In this document: positions 33,658-42,310 of the stretch, piece after piece
How the letters are laid out: the number at the start of each line of letters is the position of its first letter
How positions within the stretch are numbered: position 1 is the stretch's first letter
From: Streptomyces decoyicus
Lineage (GTDB): Bacteria > Actinomycetota > Actinomycetes > Streptomycetales > Streptomycetaceae
Length of the DNA: 64,000 nucleotides
Reading direction: 5' to 3'
NCBI RefSeq assembly: GCF_019880305.1
Contig: NZ_CP082301.1
Location: 2,604,001 to 2,668,000 of the forward strand
The notes under the pieces: generated by a model
Told to the model about the DNA's origin: nothing
What the model saw: only the letters and a program-made list of their open reading frames with translations
Databases searched by the model: none
Translations under genes and position numbers: made by a program

Positions 33658-35259
33658 TCAGATATGGCCGACGCCGGCGCCCGCCTCGGCGTTCGCGCCA
33701 CGCTTGGTGAAGACGGCGACGACGGCGGCGACGACCGCCACGCCGCAGGCGACCGTGAAGGCCAGGCCCATGCCGGACACGAAGGTGTCGTGGGCGACGG
33801 ACGTGATCTTCTGGGCGAACTCCGGCGGGGTGCCCTTCGGAACCGGCGCGATACCGGCCGAGACGGCGTCGGCCGCCTGGGACATCTTCGCGGGCGGGAC
33901 CGGCGGGAGGCCGGCCGACTTCCAGTTGCCCGGGAGGTCGTTGTCGACACGGGAGGCCATCACCGCGCCGAGCACGGCCGTACCGAGGCTGCCGCCGACC
34001 TGCATCGCGGCCTGCTGGAGACCGCCGGCGACGCCGGAGAGCTCCAGCGGGGCGTTGCCGACGATGACCTCGGTGGCGCCGACCATGACGGGCGCGAGGC
34101 CGAGGCCGAGCAGCGCGAACCAGAGGGACATCGGGCCGGTGCTGCTGTGGGTGTCGAGGCCCGACATGCCGTACATGGCGACGGCGGTGAGGACCATGCC
34201 GCCGACCAGCGGGATGCGCGGGCCGAACTTGGTGATCAGGGCGCCGGCCAGCGGCGAGCCGACGATCATCATGCCGGTGAGCGGAAGGAGGTGCAGACCG
34301 CTGTCGACGGGGGTCATCCCGTGGACGTTCTGGAGGTAGAACGTCACGAAGAACAGGCCACCCATGAAGGCGAAGGCCATCAGCACCATCAGGACCGTGC
34401 CGGCGGTCAGCGGCAGGGAGCGGAACATCCGTAGCGGGATGAGCGGTTCGCGGACCTTGCTCTCCAGTACGGCGAACAGCGCGAAGAGGACCACCGCGCC
34501 GATCAGGAAGCCCCAGGTCTTCATGTCGCCCCAGCCCCATTCCGACGCCTTGATCAGCGGCCAGATGAGGCAGAACATCGCTCCGGAGAGCAGCACGATG
34601 CCCGGGATGTCGAACGAGCGCGGGGCGTTCTCCGCGCGGTGGTCCTTGAGGATCACCAGGCCGAGGACCAGGGCCAGCACGCCGACCGGGACGTTGATGA
34701 AGAACACGGACTGCCAGTTGACCCGCTCGACCAGCAGTCCGCCGACTATCGGGCCGCCGGCGGTGGAGGCGCCGATGACCATGCCCCAGATGCCGATGGC
34801 CATGTTGAGCTTCTCGGCCGGGAAGGTGGCGCGCAGCAGGCCCAGCGCGGCGGGCATCAGCAGCGCGCCGAACAGGCCTTGCAGCACGCGGAAGGCGATG
34901 ACCAGCGAGACCTCGTGGGAGAACCCGATCGCGCCGGACGCGGCGGCGAAGCCGAGGATGCCGATGAGAAAGGTCTGGCGGTGGCCGAAGCGGTCACCGA
35001 GCTTGCCCGCCGTGATCAGGGAGACGGCCAGCGCGAGCATGTAGCCGTTGGTGATCCACTGCACGTCGGCGAGCGAGGCGCCGAGATCTTCCTTGATGGC
35101 GGGGTTGGCGATGGCGACGATCGTGCCGTCCAGGGCGACCATCATGACGCCGATGGCGACGGAGAACAGGGTCAGCCACGGATGGCCGCGCAGCCCCTTC
35201 GGGGGCTCCGGTGCGGGAAGGTCCGGCGCAGCGACGGCAACCGGGGTCTGAGAACTCAT
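33658..35259 (-). CDS. MFS drug:proton antiporter, DHA2/EmrB-QacA type
   Basis: The 533-residue protein has 14 hydrophobic segments. It shows MFS motif A-like G-K-L-G-D-R-F-G-H-R and motif C-like G-x-x-x-G-G-P-I-V-G-G-L, the features of 14-segment multidrug exporters. It acts in the cell membrane, exporting an unknown toxic compound. It is divergent from a TetR gene whose likely operator lies in its promoter. No ribosome site precedes ATG 35,259, and a -10 ends 6 nt before it, so the message may be leaderless. Confidence 0.9.
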   Translation of the reverse strand: MSSQTPVAVAAPDLPAPEPPKGLRGHPWLTLFSVAIGVMMVALDGTIVAIANPAIKEDLGASLADVQWITNGYMLALAVSLITAGKLGDRFGHRQTFLIGILGFAAASGAIGFSHEVSLVIAFRVLQGLFGALLMPAALGLLRATFPAEKLNMAIGIWGMVIGASTAGGPIVGGLLVERVNWQSVFFINVPVGVLALVLGLVILKDHRAENAPRSFDIPGIVLLSGAMFCLIWPLIKASEWGWGDMKTWGFLIGAVVLFALFAVLESKVREPLIPLRMFRSLPLTAGTVLMVLMAFAFMGGLFFVTFYLQNVHGMTPVDSGLHLLPLTGMMIVGSPLAGALITKFGPRIPLVGGMVLTAVAMYGMSGLDTHSSTGPMSLWFALLGLGLAPVMVGATEVIVGNAPLELSGVAGGLQQAAMQVGGSLGTAVLGAVMASRVDNDLPGNWKSAGLPPVPPAKMSQAADAVSAGIAPVPKGTPPEFAQKITSVAHDTFVSGMGLAFTVACGVAVVAAVVAVFTKRGANAEAGAGVGHI

Positions 35260-35265
35260 ACGACG

Positions 35266-35318
35266 AGGCTAATGTCAGCCACTGACAGTTGACAAAGCAA
35301 TTCATGAGTCGGTAACTG
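35266..35318. promoter_or_regulatory. Divergent promoters with TetR operator, leaderless MFS start
   Basis: On the minus strand TTGTCA (about 35,295-35,290) and TAGCCT (35,271-35,266) are about 18 bp apart, and the predicted start site falls on or next to the ATG at 35,259. A palindrome TGTCAGCCACTGACA (35,273-35,287) fills the spacer. On the plus strand TTGACA (35,289-35,294) faces the TetR gene with GTAACT about 17 bp on. A protein on the palindrome would block the exporter promoter. This is the classic TetR/exporter arrangement. Confidence 0.65.
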
Positions 35319-35374
35319 TCATCTCGCTCACAGGTAACCTGAGCAGCGAGAACACCACGGAGAGGCGGCTCAGG

Positions 35375-36040
35375 ATGGCGACCCCGACGCCGCATACGGC
35401 ACCGACGGGCCTGCGAGAACGCAAGAAGCAGCGCACCCGCGACGCGCTGATCCGCGCGGCGCTCGAACTGTTCACGGAGCAGGGCTACGAGGCGACGACG
35501 ATCGACGAGATCGCGGAGACGGTGGATGTCTCCCAGCGGACGTACTTCCGCTACTTCGCCAACAAGGAGGACGTCGCCTTCGCCGTCCAGGAAATGGTCG
35601 AGGCCCGCTTCCTCGACGAGCTGCGCGCGCGGCCCGCGGCGGAGGCACCGCTCACCGCTCTGCGCAGCGCCGTGATGGTGGCCTGGGACGACATCGGCAG
35701 CGCGATCGAGTCGGTGATCCCGGTGGAGCTGCACATGCGCTCGTTCCAGATGATCGAGTCGACGCCCGCGCTGGTCGCCGCACATCTGCGGCGCTCCTCC
35801 GAGCTGGAGGAGCAGATAGCGCGGCTGATCGCCGGGCGCGAGGGGCTGGACGTGGATGCCGATCCGCGGCCGCGGGTGCTGGTCGCCGCGTTCAGCGGGG
35901 TGATGCGGGTGGCGGGCAAGGTGTGGGGCGAGGGGCAGGACTGCAGCGTGGCGTCCATCCGCGAGCTCACCCAGTCCTATCTGGACCACCTCGGGCCGGC
36001 GATGGACGACGACTGGCGGACGGGGCGAGGACACCGCTGA
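35375..36040 (+). CDS. TetR-family repressor of the adjacent exporter
   Basis: The 221-residue protein has a TetR DNA-binding domain (about 15-62): R-D-A-L-I-R-A-A-L-E-L-F, T-T-I-D-E-I-A-E-T-V-D-V-S-Q-R-T-Y-F-R-Y-F-A-N-K-E-D. A variable C-terminal ligand domain follows. It is divergent from the MFS gene, and the palindrome between them is the presumed operator. The inducer is probably an exported compound, identity unknown. A GGAGAGG ribosome site precedes ATG 35,375. Confidence 0.9.
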   Translation: MATPTPHTAPTGLRERKKQRTRDALIRAALELFTEQGYEATTIDEIAETVDVSQRTYFRYFANKEDVAFAVQEMVEARFLDELRARPAAEAPLTALRSAVMVAWDDIGSAIESVIPVELHMRSFQMIESTPALVAAHLRRSSELEEQIARLIAGREGLDVDADPRPRVLVAAFSGVMRVAGKVWGEGQDCSVASIRELTQSYLDHLGPAMDDDWRTGRGHR

Positions 36041-36284
36041 CGGCCCGGTGGGCGGCCAGCCGGCCGGCCCGCCCGAGAGCCGGGCCGTGCCGACGACCCC
36101 CACTCTCCGTAACGGAAATCCACCGCTACGCGATCATTTCCGTTGCCCCATGAGGCCACCTATGCACGGCTGAGCACCGGAAACGACCGACAAGTGTCCG
36201 GTTTGGTCGAAATACCCACTGTGGAACGTGATCTCACTCACGGTCACAGCGAGCAGCCTGCCGCGTCTCCTAGGGTGGCTCGCG

Positions 36285-37499
36285 GTGACTTCCTTCCCGG
36301 CCCTCGGCCCTTCCTCCAGCTTCCTCCAGTCCTCCCCCTGGCGGGCCGCGCTCGCCCTGGCGGTGGTGTTCGTGATGCTTGCCACGACCGGCTGGACTGC
36401 CGTGAGAGGTACCAAGGGAGACGCCAACCCGCTGGCCACCGCCAAGACCGCCTGGCAGCACGCCACCTTCCACGGCCGCCCGCTGCCCGACGCCAACGGT
36501 TCGCCGGCCGCGCTGCGGGCCTTCTTCGGCACGCTCGGCCGGGCCGAGAAGCGGCAGCTCGCCGACCGCTATCCGCTGGTCGTGGGCAATATGAACGGCG
36601 CCCCCGTGAAGCTGCGCTACCGCGCCAACCGGATGGCGATCGACGACGCCCGCCGCATCGAGAAACAGCGGACGGGCGACCACCGGCTCACTCCCGTCGG
36701 TCGTCAGGAAGCGGGCCGGCTGATGCACCGTTTCGAGTCGATGATGAGTTCCGGCCGGCAGATCCTGGCCTTTGATCCGGCCGGCGGCGGCCGGGCCGCC
36801 GAGGTCTTCGGCAATCTCCCGGCGGCGGACCGGGTCTCGGTCGTGGTGCCCGGTGTGGACACCAATCTCTCCACCTTCGAGCGCACCGCGCGGGCGAACA
36901 CCGCCCCCGTCGGCATGGCGCAGTCCCTCTACGGCGCCGAGCGCGAGGCCCGGCCCGGCACCCGTACCGCGGTGATCGCCTGGGCCGACTACACCTCACC
37001 GGCCGGTATGGGCGTCGAGGCCGCCACCGGGCAGCTCGCCGAGGCCGGGGCGGTCCGGCTGCGCGCCCTGGTGGACTCGCTGCCCTCCTCCGACACCGTC
37101 TCGCTGTTCTGCCACAGCTACGGGTCCGTGGTGTGCGGCGTCGCGGCCCGTGACCTGCCGTCCAACGTCGAGGACATCGCGGTGGCCGGCAGCCCCGGCA
37201 TGCGGGCCGGGAGCCGCGCCGGACTGGGCACCCACGCCCGCATCTGGGCCATGCGGGACTCCGACGACTGGATCCAGGACGTGCCCTACCTGGAGGTCGG
37301 CGGTCTCGGCCACGGCGCCGACCCGGTCGACCCGTCCTTCGGCTCCCGGATCCTGTCGGCCGACGGCGCCGTCGGGCACGCCGGCTACTTCGCGCCGGGC
37401 ACCGGCAGCCTGCGCAACTTCGCCCTGCTCGGGGTCGGCGCGACCGGCACGGTCGCCTGCGCCTCCGCCGACCCGCGCTGCAGCTCGGACCTGCTCTGA
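36285..37499 (+). CDS. DUF1023 alpha/beta-hydrolase, membrane-anchored (paralogue 1)
   Basis: From GTG 36,285 the product has 404 residues: one hydrophobic segment (about 19-38), then a DUF1023 domain with nucleophile motif C-H-S-Y-G-S-V-V and the late G-H-A-G-Y-F-A-P-G-T-G-S-L-R-N-F. It is predicted to be an exported esterase-fold enzyme with unknown substrate. The frame is open to GTG 36,228. I prefer 36,285 because TAGGGT at 36,271-36,276 is a good -10 and would give a nearly leaderless start. A close paralogue lies at 41,028, with a DUF4429 gene and a two-component system between. Confidence 0.8.
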   Translation: MTSFPALGPSSSFLQSSPWRAALALAVVFVMLATTGWTAVRGTKGDANPLATAKTAWQHATFHGRPLPDANGSPAALRAFFGTLGRAEKRQLADRYPLVVGNMNGAPVKLRYRANRMAIDDARRIEKQRTGDHRLTPVGRQEAGRLMHRFESMMSSGRQILAFDPAGGGRAAEVFGNLPAADRVSVVVPGVDTNLSTFERTARANTAPVGMAQSLYGAEREARPGTRTAVIAWADYTSPAGMGVEAATGQLAEAGAVRLRALVDSLPSSDTVSLFCHSYGSVVCGVAARDLPSNVEDIAVAGSPGMRAGSRAGLGTHARIWAMRDSDDWIQDVPYLEVGGLGHGADPVDPSFGSRILSADGAVGHAGYFAPGTGSLRNFALLGVGATGTVACASADPRCSSDLL

Positions 37500-37706
37500 G
37501 GCCGCAAGGCCCGACGACCGGCGGCCGCGGGCACGGCCCGGCGCCCGGGGACGGGCCGTGCCCGCGGGAACCGTCCCCGGCATCCGGGACGTCCACGAGG
37601 CAAGGGACGAGGCGGGTGGCCGGTGCGAGGCGCGCGGCTCCGGCAGACGACCCCGAGCTTTCCGGAAGGGGGACGGGCGGGCAACCGCCCGCATACGATG
37701 AGCCGC

Positions 37707-38585
37707 ATGGGTGATGTGCTGGCCGGTTTTCATGCCGTCTGGGAGTTCGACACGGACTCCGTACTCATCCGCTTCGAACGGGGGATCCGTAAGCCGAAGC
37801 TGTTCCAGGCGCTCGGCGAGCGACGCATTCCGTACGAGGCGCTGAGCTCCGTCGAGGTGACCGGGGGCAGACGCGGCACGGTGGTGCTGCACGCCGTGCC
37901 CCGGCACGGCGCCGATCCTTTGATGGAAGCGGCGAACGGGCAGCTCAAGGAGGACTCCGACCCGTACCGGCTGGTGCTGCCGGCCGAGCGCGAGACGCTG
38001 GCCGAGTACTACGCCGATGAGCTGCGCACGGTCCTCGGCCCCGACGCGAAGGAGCCCGCCGACCGCCATCTGGTGGCCGCGCCGGAGCCCCCGCTGCACT
38101 TCAAGGCGTACGACGGCAAGGCGTCCTTCGACGGGCGTTCGGTCGCCTTCCGGTGGTTCTGGACGGGTGCGTCCTCGGCGAAGTGGAAGTGCGGCGACCA
38201 GAGCTTCACGGTCGGCGAACTGGCCGGGGTCGAGTGGCGGTCGCCGGAGATCCTCAACGGCTATCTGCGCCTGCTGGAGCGCGGCGCCCACGAGCCGGGA
38301 ACGGGTGAGCCGGACCAGGATCCGGCCGCGGTAGTCTTCGGCCTGGGCTACGGCCTCGTACATGAGTCGCTGCCGTTCGCGGCCGCGGTGCTCCAGGCCG
38401 TACGTGCCGCCGAAGCGGAACAGGACACGCCGGAGGGCGAGCCGCGCCGCCGGACCGGGGACGCGCGCCGGGATCCCGCCGATATCGCGGACCGGATACG
38501 GCACCTCGGTGAGCTGCACGGGGCCGGCCTGCTGACCGACGACGAGTTCAGCACGAAGAAGGCCGAGCTGCTGGCGGAGCTCTAG
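37707..38585 (+). CDS. DUF4429 protein with C-terminal SHOCT-like motif
   Basis: The 292-residue protein has two PH-like DUF4429 repeats (about 4-110 with V-W-E-F-D-T-D-S-V-L-I-R-F, and 128-230) and ends in a SHOCT-type helix pair (L-G-E-L-H-G-A-G-L-L-T-D-D-E-F-S-T-K-K-A-E-L-L). SHOCT motifs often mediate oligomerisation. ATG 37,707 is chosen over 37,698 because TACGAT (37,694-37,699) looks like a -10 and would overlap the earlier start; no ribosome site is visible. The function of the family is unknown. Confidence 0.75.
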   Translation: MGDVLAGFHAVWEFDTDSVLIRFERGIRKPKLFQALGERRIPYEALSSVEVTGGRRGTVVLHAVPRHGADPLMEAANGQLKEDSDPYRLVLPAERETLAEYYADELRTVLGPDAKEPADRHLVAAPEPPLHFKAYDGKASFDGRSVAFRWFWTGASSAKWKCGDQSFTVGELAGVEWRSPEILNGYLRLLERGAHEPGTGEPDQDPAAVVFGLGYGLVHESLPFAAAVLQAVRAAEAEQDTPEGEPRRRTGDARRDPADIADRIRHLGELHGAGLLTDDEFSTKKAELLAEL

Positions 38586-38698
38586 GGCCTGTCCGGACAA
38601 CACCCCTAGGGCACCTCACGGAGCATGGCGGCTCGGTTCCCGGAGTTTCCGGGGAAGCGTTGCGGGGCCGTGCCGGAGCCGGGGACCGGACGGGGGAC

Positions 38699-38739
38699 TC
38701 ATACCGTGGTAGGGGGTGGAAGCCCGGACCCTGGTATGA
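38699..38739. promoter_or_regulatory. Inverted TCATACC/GGTATGA pair before the sensor kinase
   Basis: TCATACC (38,699-38,705) and GGTATGA (38,733-38,739) form an inverted pair about 40-80 nt upstream of the kinase start. The spacing (about 34 bp) would suit two dimers of a NarL-type regulator. Autoregulation by the 40,142 regulator is a guess. Confidence 0.4.
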
Positions 38740-38777
38740 CGCCGTGGCCGCCGGGCTCCGCTTAGATGGAGGGCGCG

Positions 38778-40145
38778 ATGAGCGGACCCTCTCCCACCCC
38801 AGCGCACGAGCCGACCCGTCAGCGGGTGCTGCGCGCCGCACGGCAGGCACTGCACGTCCTCGTCGTCGAACTCGGCACCCCGACCGAGCCCGGCACCCCG
38901 CTGTTCGGCAGCGTCCAGAATCCCTGGCTGCGCCGGCTGCCGTATGTCGTCGCGTTCGGGTTCGCGGTGTCCCTGCTGCCGACGACGATCACCATCCTCA
39001 GCCACGACTACGGCTTGGACGGCGGACTCGCCGGTGCGCTGGCCACGGCGCAGACCGCGCCGCTGCTGCTCGCGGTGACCCGGCCGCTCCAGGCCTGGTG
39101 GGTGATCTTCACGGCGGACATCCTCTGTGCCCTGGCGCTCACCGGCGCGGACGGCGTCGCGGGCCGCGCCTGGCCCTGGCCGCCCATGGTGATCGTCGGT
39201 TATCTCGCGCTGATGGTGGCGCTGTCGCTGCGCGAGCGCAGCCGCACCCTGATCGCCGTCTGGCTGACGACCGGCGTGGCGGGCATCCTCTTCGAACCGA
39301 GGGCACCGGACCGGAGCAACGGCACCTGGGTGCTGCTGTTCGTCCTCACCGGTGTGGTGCTGATGATGGGCGCCACGCTGCGGGAACGGGGCGACGCCCA
39401 GCGGAAGTTGATCGAGCAGGAGACCATCAGCGAGGCCGAGCGGGCCCGTCGCACGCTGCTGGAGGAGCGCACCCGCATCGCCCGTGAGCTGCACGATGTC
39501 GTCGCCCACCACATGTCGGTGATCACGGTCCAGGCGGACAGCGCCCCGTACCGCCTCAGCGGGCTCCCCCGGGAGGCCGAGGAGGAGTTCGGGTCGCTCG
39601 CGGCGACCGCCCGCGAGTCGCTGGCGGAGATGCGCCGGCTGCTCGGGGTGCTGCGCAGCGAGGAGACGGAGCGGCACGGCGGCCCGGAGAAGGCGCCGCA
39701 GCCCGGTATCGGCATGCTGCCGAAGCTGGTCGAGGGGACCGTACGGGCGGGTGTACCGGTGGAGTTGTCGCTGCCCGAGGACCGCGTACCGCTCGAACCT
39801 GCGGTGGATCTGTCGGCGTACCGCATCGTGCAGGAGGCGCTGGCCAATGTCGTGCGGCATGCCCCGGGCGCCCGGACCCGGGTGTCGGTGACGACGGCGG
39901 CGGACGGCGCACGGCTGACCGTGCTGGTCGTCAACTCGCCGCCGCCCGCACCGTCCGCGCCGCTGGAGACCACCGGCACCGGCCATGGCCTCATCGGTAT
40001 GCGCGAGCGGGTGCGGCTGGTGGACGGGTCGCTCGACACCGGGCCGCTCCCCGACGGCGGCTTCCGGGTCGCCGCGCAGCTCCCCCTCTCCCCGCCGCCC
40101 GCCCCGGCGGCTTCCCTTTCACCGAAGGACTCCGGCTCCGTATGA
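38778..40145 (+). CDS. NarL-type sensor histidine kinase
   Basis: ATG 38,778, 4 nt after GGAGGG, gives 455 residues. About five hydrophobic segments (55-205) form the sensor, followed by a HisKA_3 domain with the phospho-acceptor His in R-E-L-H-D-V-V-A-H-H, and a HATPase_c domain with N box A-N-V-V-R-H-A and G box G-H-G-L-I-G-M-R-E-R. The signal is unknown. The stop overlaps the response-regulator start by 4 nt (ATGA), so they form one operon. An N-terminal membrane sensor of this kind often detects membrane or cell-wall stress. Confidence 0.9.
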   Translation: MSGPSPTPAHEPTRQRVLRAARQALHVLVVELGTPTEPGTPLFGSVQNPWLRRLPYVVAFGFAVSLLPTTITILSHDYGLDGGLAGALATAQTAPLLLAVTRPLQAWWVIFTADILCALALTGADGVAGRAWPWPPMVIVGYLALMVALSLRERSRTLIAVWLTTGVAGILFEPRAPDRSNGTWVLLFVLTGVVLMMGATLRERGDAQRKLIEQETISEAERARRTLLEERTRIARELHDVVAHHMSVITVQADSAPYRLSGLPREAEEEFGSLAATARESLAEMRRLLGVLRSEETERHGGPEKAPQPGIGMLPKLVEGTVRAGVPVELSLPEDRVPLEPAVDLSAYRIVQEALANVVRHAPGARTRVSVTTAADGARLTVLVVNSPPPAPSAPLETTGTGHGLIGMRERVRLVDGSLDTGPLPDGGFRVAAQLPLSPPPAPAASLSPKDSGSV

Positions 40146-40822
40146 CCACGCGCGTGATCATCGTCGACGACCAGGCCATGGTGCGCGCGGGCTTCGCCGC
40201 ACTCCTCGCCGCCCAGAGCGATTTCGAGGTGGTGGGCGATGCGCCGGACGGTGTGCAGGGTGTGGAGCTGAGCCGTCGGACGCACCCCGATGTGGTGCTG
40301 ATGGATGTCCGGATGCCGGAGATGGACGGCCTGGAGGCGGCCCGGCGGCTGCTCGACCCGCCTCCCGGTGTGCTGCACCGTCCGAAGGTGCTGATGCTGA
40401 CCACCTTCGATGTGGACGACTACGTCTACGAGGCGCTGCGCGCGGGGGCGTCCGGGTTCCTGCTCAAGGATGCACCGCCGGGCGATCTGATCTCCGCGGT
40501 CCGGGTCGTGGCGGCCGGGGAGGCGCTGCTCGCGCCGTCCGTGACGCGGCGGCTGATAGCCGACTTCGCCCGCCGGCGGCCGGCGCCCCGCAAGGGCCGG
40601 GACGCGCTCCGGCTGAAGGGGCTCACCCCGCGCGAGACGGAGGTCCTGGAGCTGATCGCCCGCGGTCTGTCCAACCAGGAGATCGCCGATGCGCTGATCG
40701 TCGCCGAGCAGACCGTGAAGACCCATGTCAGCCGGATGCTCGCCAAGTTGGCGCTGCGGGACCGTGCGCAGGCCGTGATCTTCGCGTACGAGTCGGGGCT
40801 GGTGTCGCCCGGGGAGCGGTAG
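40142..40822 (+). CDS. NarL/FixJ-type response regulator
   Basis: The 226-residue protein has a receiver domain with acidic pocket D9-D10, phospho-acceptor D55 in L-M-D-V-R-M-P, and K in F-L-L-K-D. A linker and a LuxR-type HTH follow (about 158-215, L-T-P-R-E-T-E-V-L-E-L-I-A-R-G-L-S-N-Q-E-I-A). It is the partner of the preceding kinase. Candidate sites are the dyads at 38,699-38,739 and 40,961-40,973, the latter just upstream of the second DUF1023 gene. Confidence 0.9.
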   Translation: MTTRVIIVDDQAMVRAGFAALLAAQSDFEVVGDAPDGVQGVELSRRTHPDVVLMDVRMPEMDGLEAARRLLDPPPGVLHRPKVLMLTTFDVDDYVYEALRAGASGFLLKDAPPGDLISAVRVVAAGEALLAPSVTRRLIADFARRRPAPRKGRDALRLKGLTPRETEVLELIARGLSNQEIADALIVAEQTVKTHVSRMLAKLALRDRAQAVIFAYESGLVSPGER

Positions 40823-40960
40823 GAGCGGCAACGGGCGCGGCAGGAGCGGTAACGCGCGCGGTGGCGCCCCTGACGGCCCCCTGCGCACCGCTCCTCCTTG
40901 AGGACGAGGGAGGCCGCTCCCCCCGTACCCCGGTATCACCCGGCAGTTGGCTCCCCGGTG

Positions 40961-40973
40961 TGACGTCGCGTCA
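40961..40973. promoter_or_regulatory. TGACG-TCG-CGTCA palindrome before DUF1023 paralogue 2
   Basis: A perfect 5-3-5 palindrome, flanked by GTG on the left and TAC on the right, lies 55 nt before the 41,028 start in the 205-nt gap after the response regulator. It is a likely transcription-factor site, possibly for that regulator. Confidence 0.45.
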
Positions 40974-41027
40974 TACGCCCTCTTCCTACGTTTCCCTCCG
41001 CCACACCAACGGGAGGGGAACCCCACC

Positions 41028-42194
41028 ATGTCCAGGCTGCGAACCGCCGCTCGACGCGGTCGGCGTACATTCATCGGCGCCGCGCTCGCGGCGGCCGTGG
41101 TCGCCGCCACCGGCGGCTGGGCGGTCGGCACCGCGCAGAGTGCCGTCACGGGCCCGGCGCCCGGTGCCGCCGCCTGGCGCGCCGACCGTTCCCTCGGCGT
41201 CCGGCTGCCGGACCCGGCGAGCGCCCGGCCCGCCGATGTCGCCCGCTTCTTCGCCGCGCTGACGGACGGGCAGCGCCAGGCGCTGGTGGCCCGGCACCCG
41301 CTCACCGTCGGCAATCTCGACGGTGCGCCCCCCGCTCTGCGGTACGCGGCAAACTCCCGTGCGCTGAAGGCGGAACGGGACCGCCGGCTCGCCCGCGCCA
41401 CCGATCCGGCCGGCACTCTCCAGGACCACCGGCGGGCCAGGGAGGCGGCCGCCCGCTGCGCCTCCCTGCTCTCACCCGGCCGCCGGATCCTCGCCTTCGA
41501 CCCCCGCGGCCGCGGCCAAGTGGCCGAGGTGTACGGCGACTTGGCCGCCGCCGAACGCACCGCCGTGATCGTGCCGGGCTCGGACATCGACCTCTCCTCC
41601 TTCGACCGTGCCAGGGACCCCTACGGCACTCCGGCCGGCATGGCCAGGTCGCTGCGGACCCGGCTGGGCACCGACGCGCCCCGGGCCCGTACCGCGGTCA
41701 TCGCCTGGGCGGGATACACCACGCCGGTCGGCCTCGGTCCGGACGCCACCACCGGCCGGCTCGCCGACGCCGGAGCGCCGCGGCTGGCCCGCTTCCTGTC
41801 CGGCCTGGCCGCCGTCGGCGCGCCCGCACCGGCCGTGCTGTGCCACAGCTACGGCTCGGTGGTCTGCGGGCTGGCCGTACCGCAGCTGGACGACGGCGCC
41901 CTCGCCGACCTGGTCGTCTTCGGCTCCCCCGGTATCCGCCGGGACAACGTGGCGGAGCTGCACACGTCGGCCCGGGTCTGGGCGGCACGGGACGCCTCCG
42001 ACTGGATCGGCGACATCCCGAACGTCGAACTGCTGGGCCTGGGCCACGGCGCGGATCCCACCGACCCCGCCTTCGGCGCCAGCCGGGTCCCCGCCGAGCA
42101 GGCCGTGGGCCACACCGGCTATCTCGCCCCCGGTACGGACTCCCTCCGCAACTTCAGCGCCATCGTGCTGGGCCGTTACGGCGCCGTGCACTGA
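41028..42194 (+). CDS. DUF1023 alpha/beta-hydrolase, exported (paralogue 2)
   Basis: ATG 41,028 behind GGGAGGGG gives 388 residues. A twin-Arg-containing basic N-terminus (R-R-G-R-R-T-F-I-G) and hydrophobic core suggest export or a membrane anchor, possibly by Tat. The DUF1023 domain has C-H-S-Y-G-S-V-V-C-G and T-G-Y-L-A-P-G-T-D-S-L-R-N-F, the same motifs as the 36,285 product. A Y-x-T-P-V-G-L-G stretch matches as well. The two genes are local paralogues. The substrate is unknown. Confidence 0.85.
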   Translation: MSRLRTAARRGRRTFIGAALAAAVVAATGGWAVGTAQSAVTGPAPGAAAWRADRSLGVRLPDPASARPADVARFFAALTDGQRQALVARHPLTVGNLDGAPPALRYAANSRALKAERDRRLARATDPAGTLQDHRRAREAAARCASLLSPGRRILAFDPRGRGQVAEVYGDLAAAERTAVIVPGSDIDLSSFDRARDPYGTPAGMARSLRTRLGTDAPRARTAVIAWAGYTTPVGLGPDATTGRLADAGAPRLARFLSGLAAVGAPAPAVLCHSYGSVVCGLAVPQLDDGALADLVVFGSPGIRRDNVAELHTSARVWAARDASDWIGDIPNVELLGLGHGADPTDPAFGASRVPAEQAVGHTGYLAPGTDSLRNFSAIVLGRYGAVH

Positions 42195-42310
42195 CACCGA
42201 CGCGCCCCTGCGCCGGCCGCCGACGCACCCCGGCCGCCCCGGGAGACCGCTCCTTTTCCGGCCCCTGCACCGCACCTCACCCCACCGGTCCAAGGACTCA
42301 AGGACGCCTC

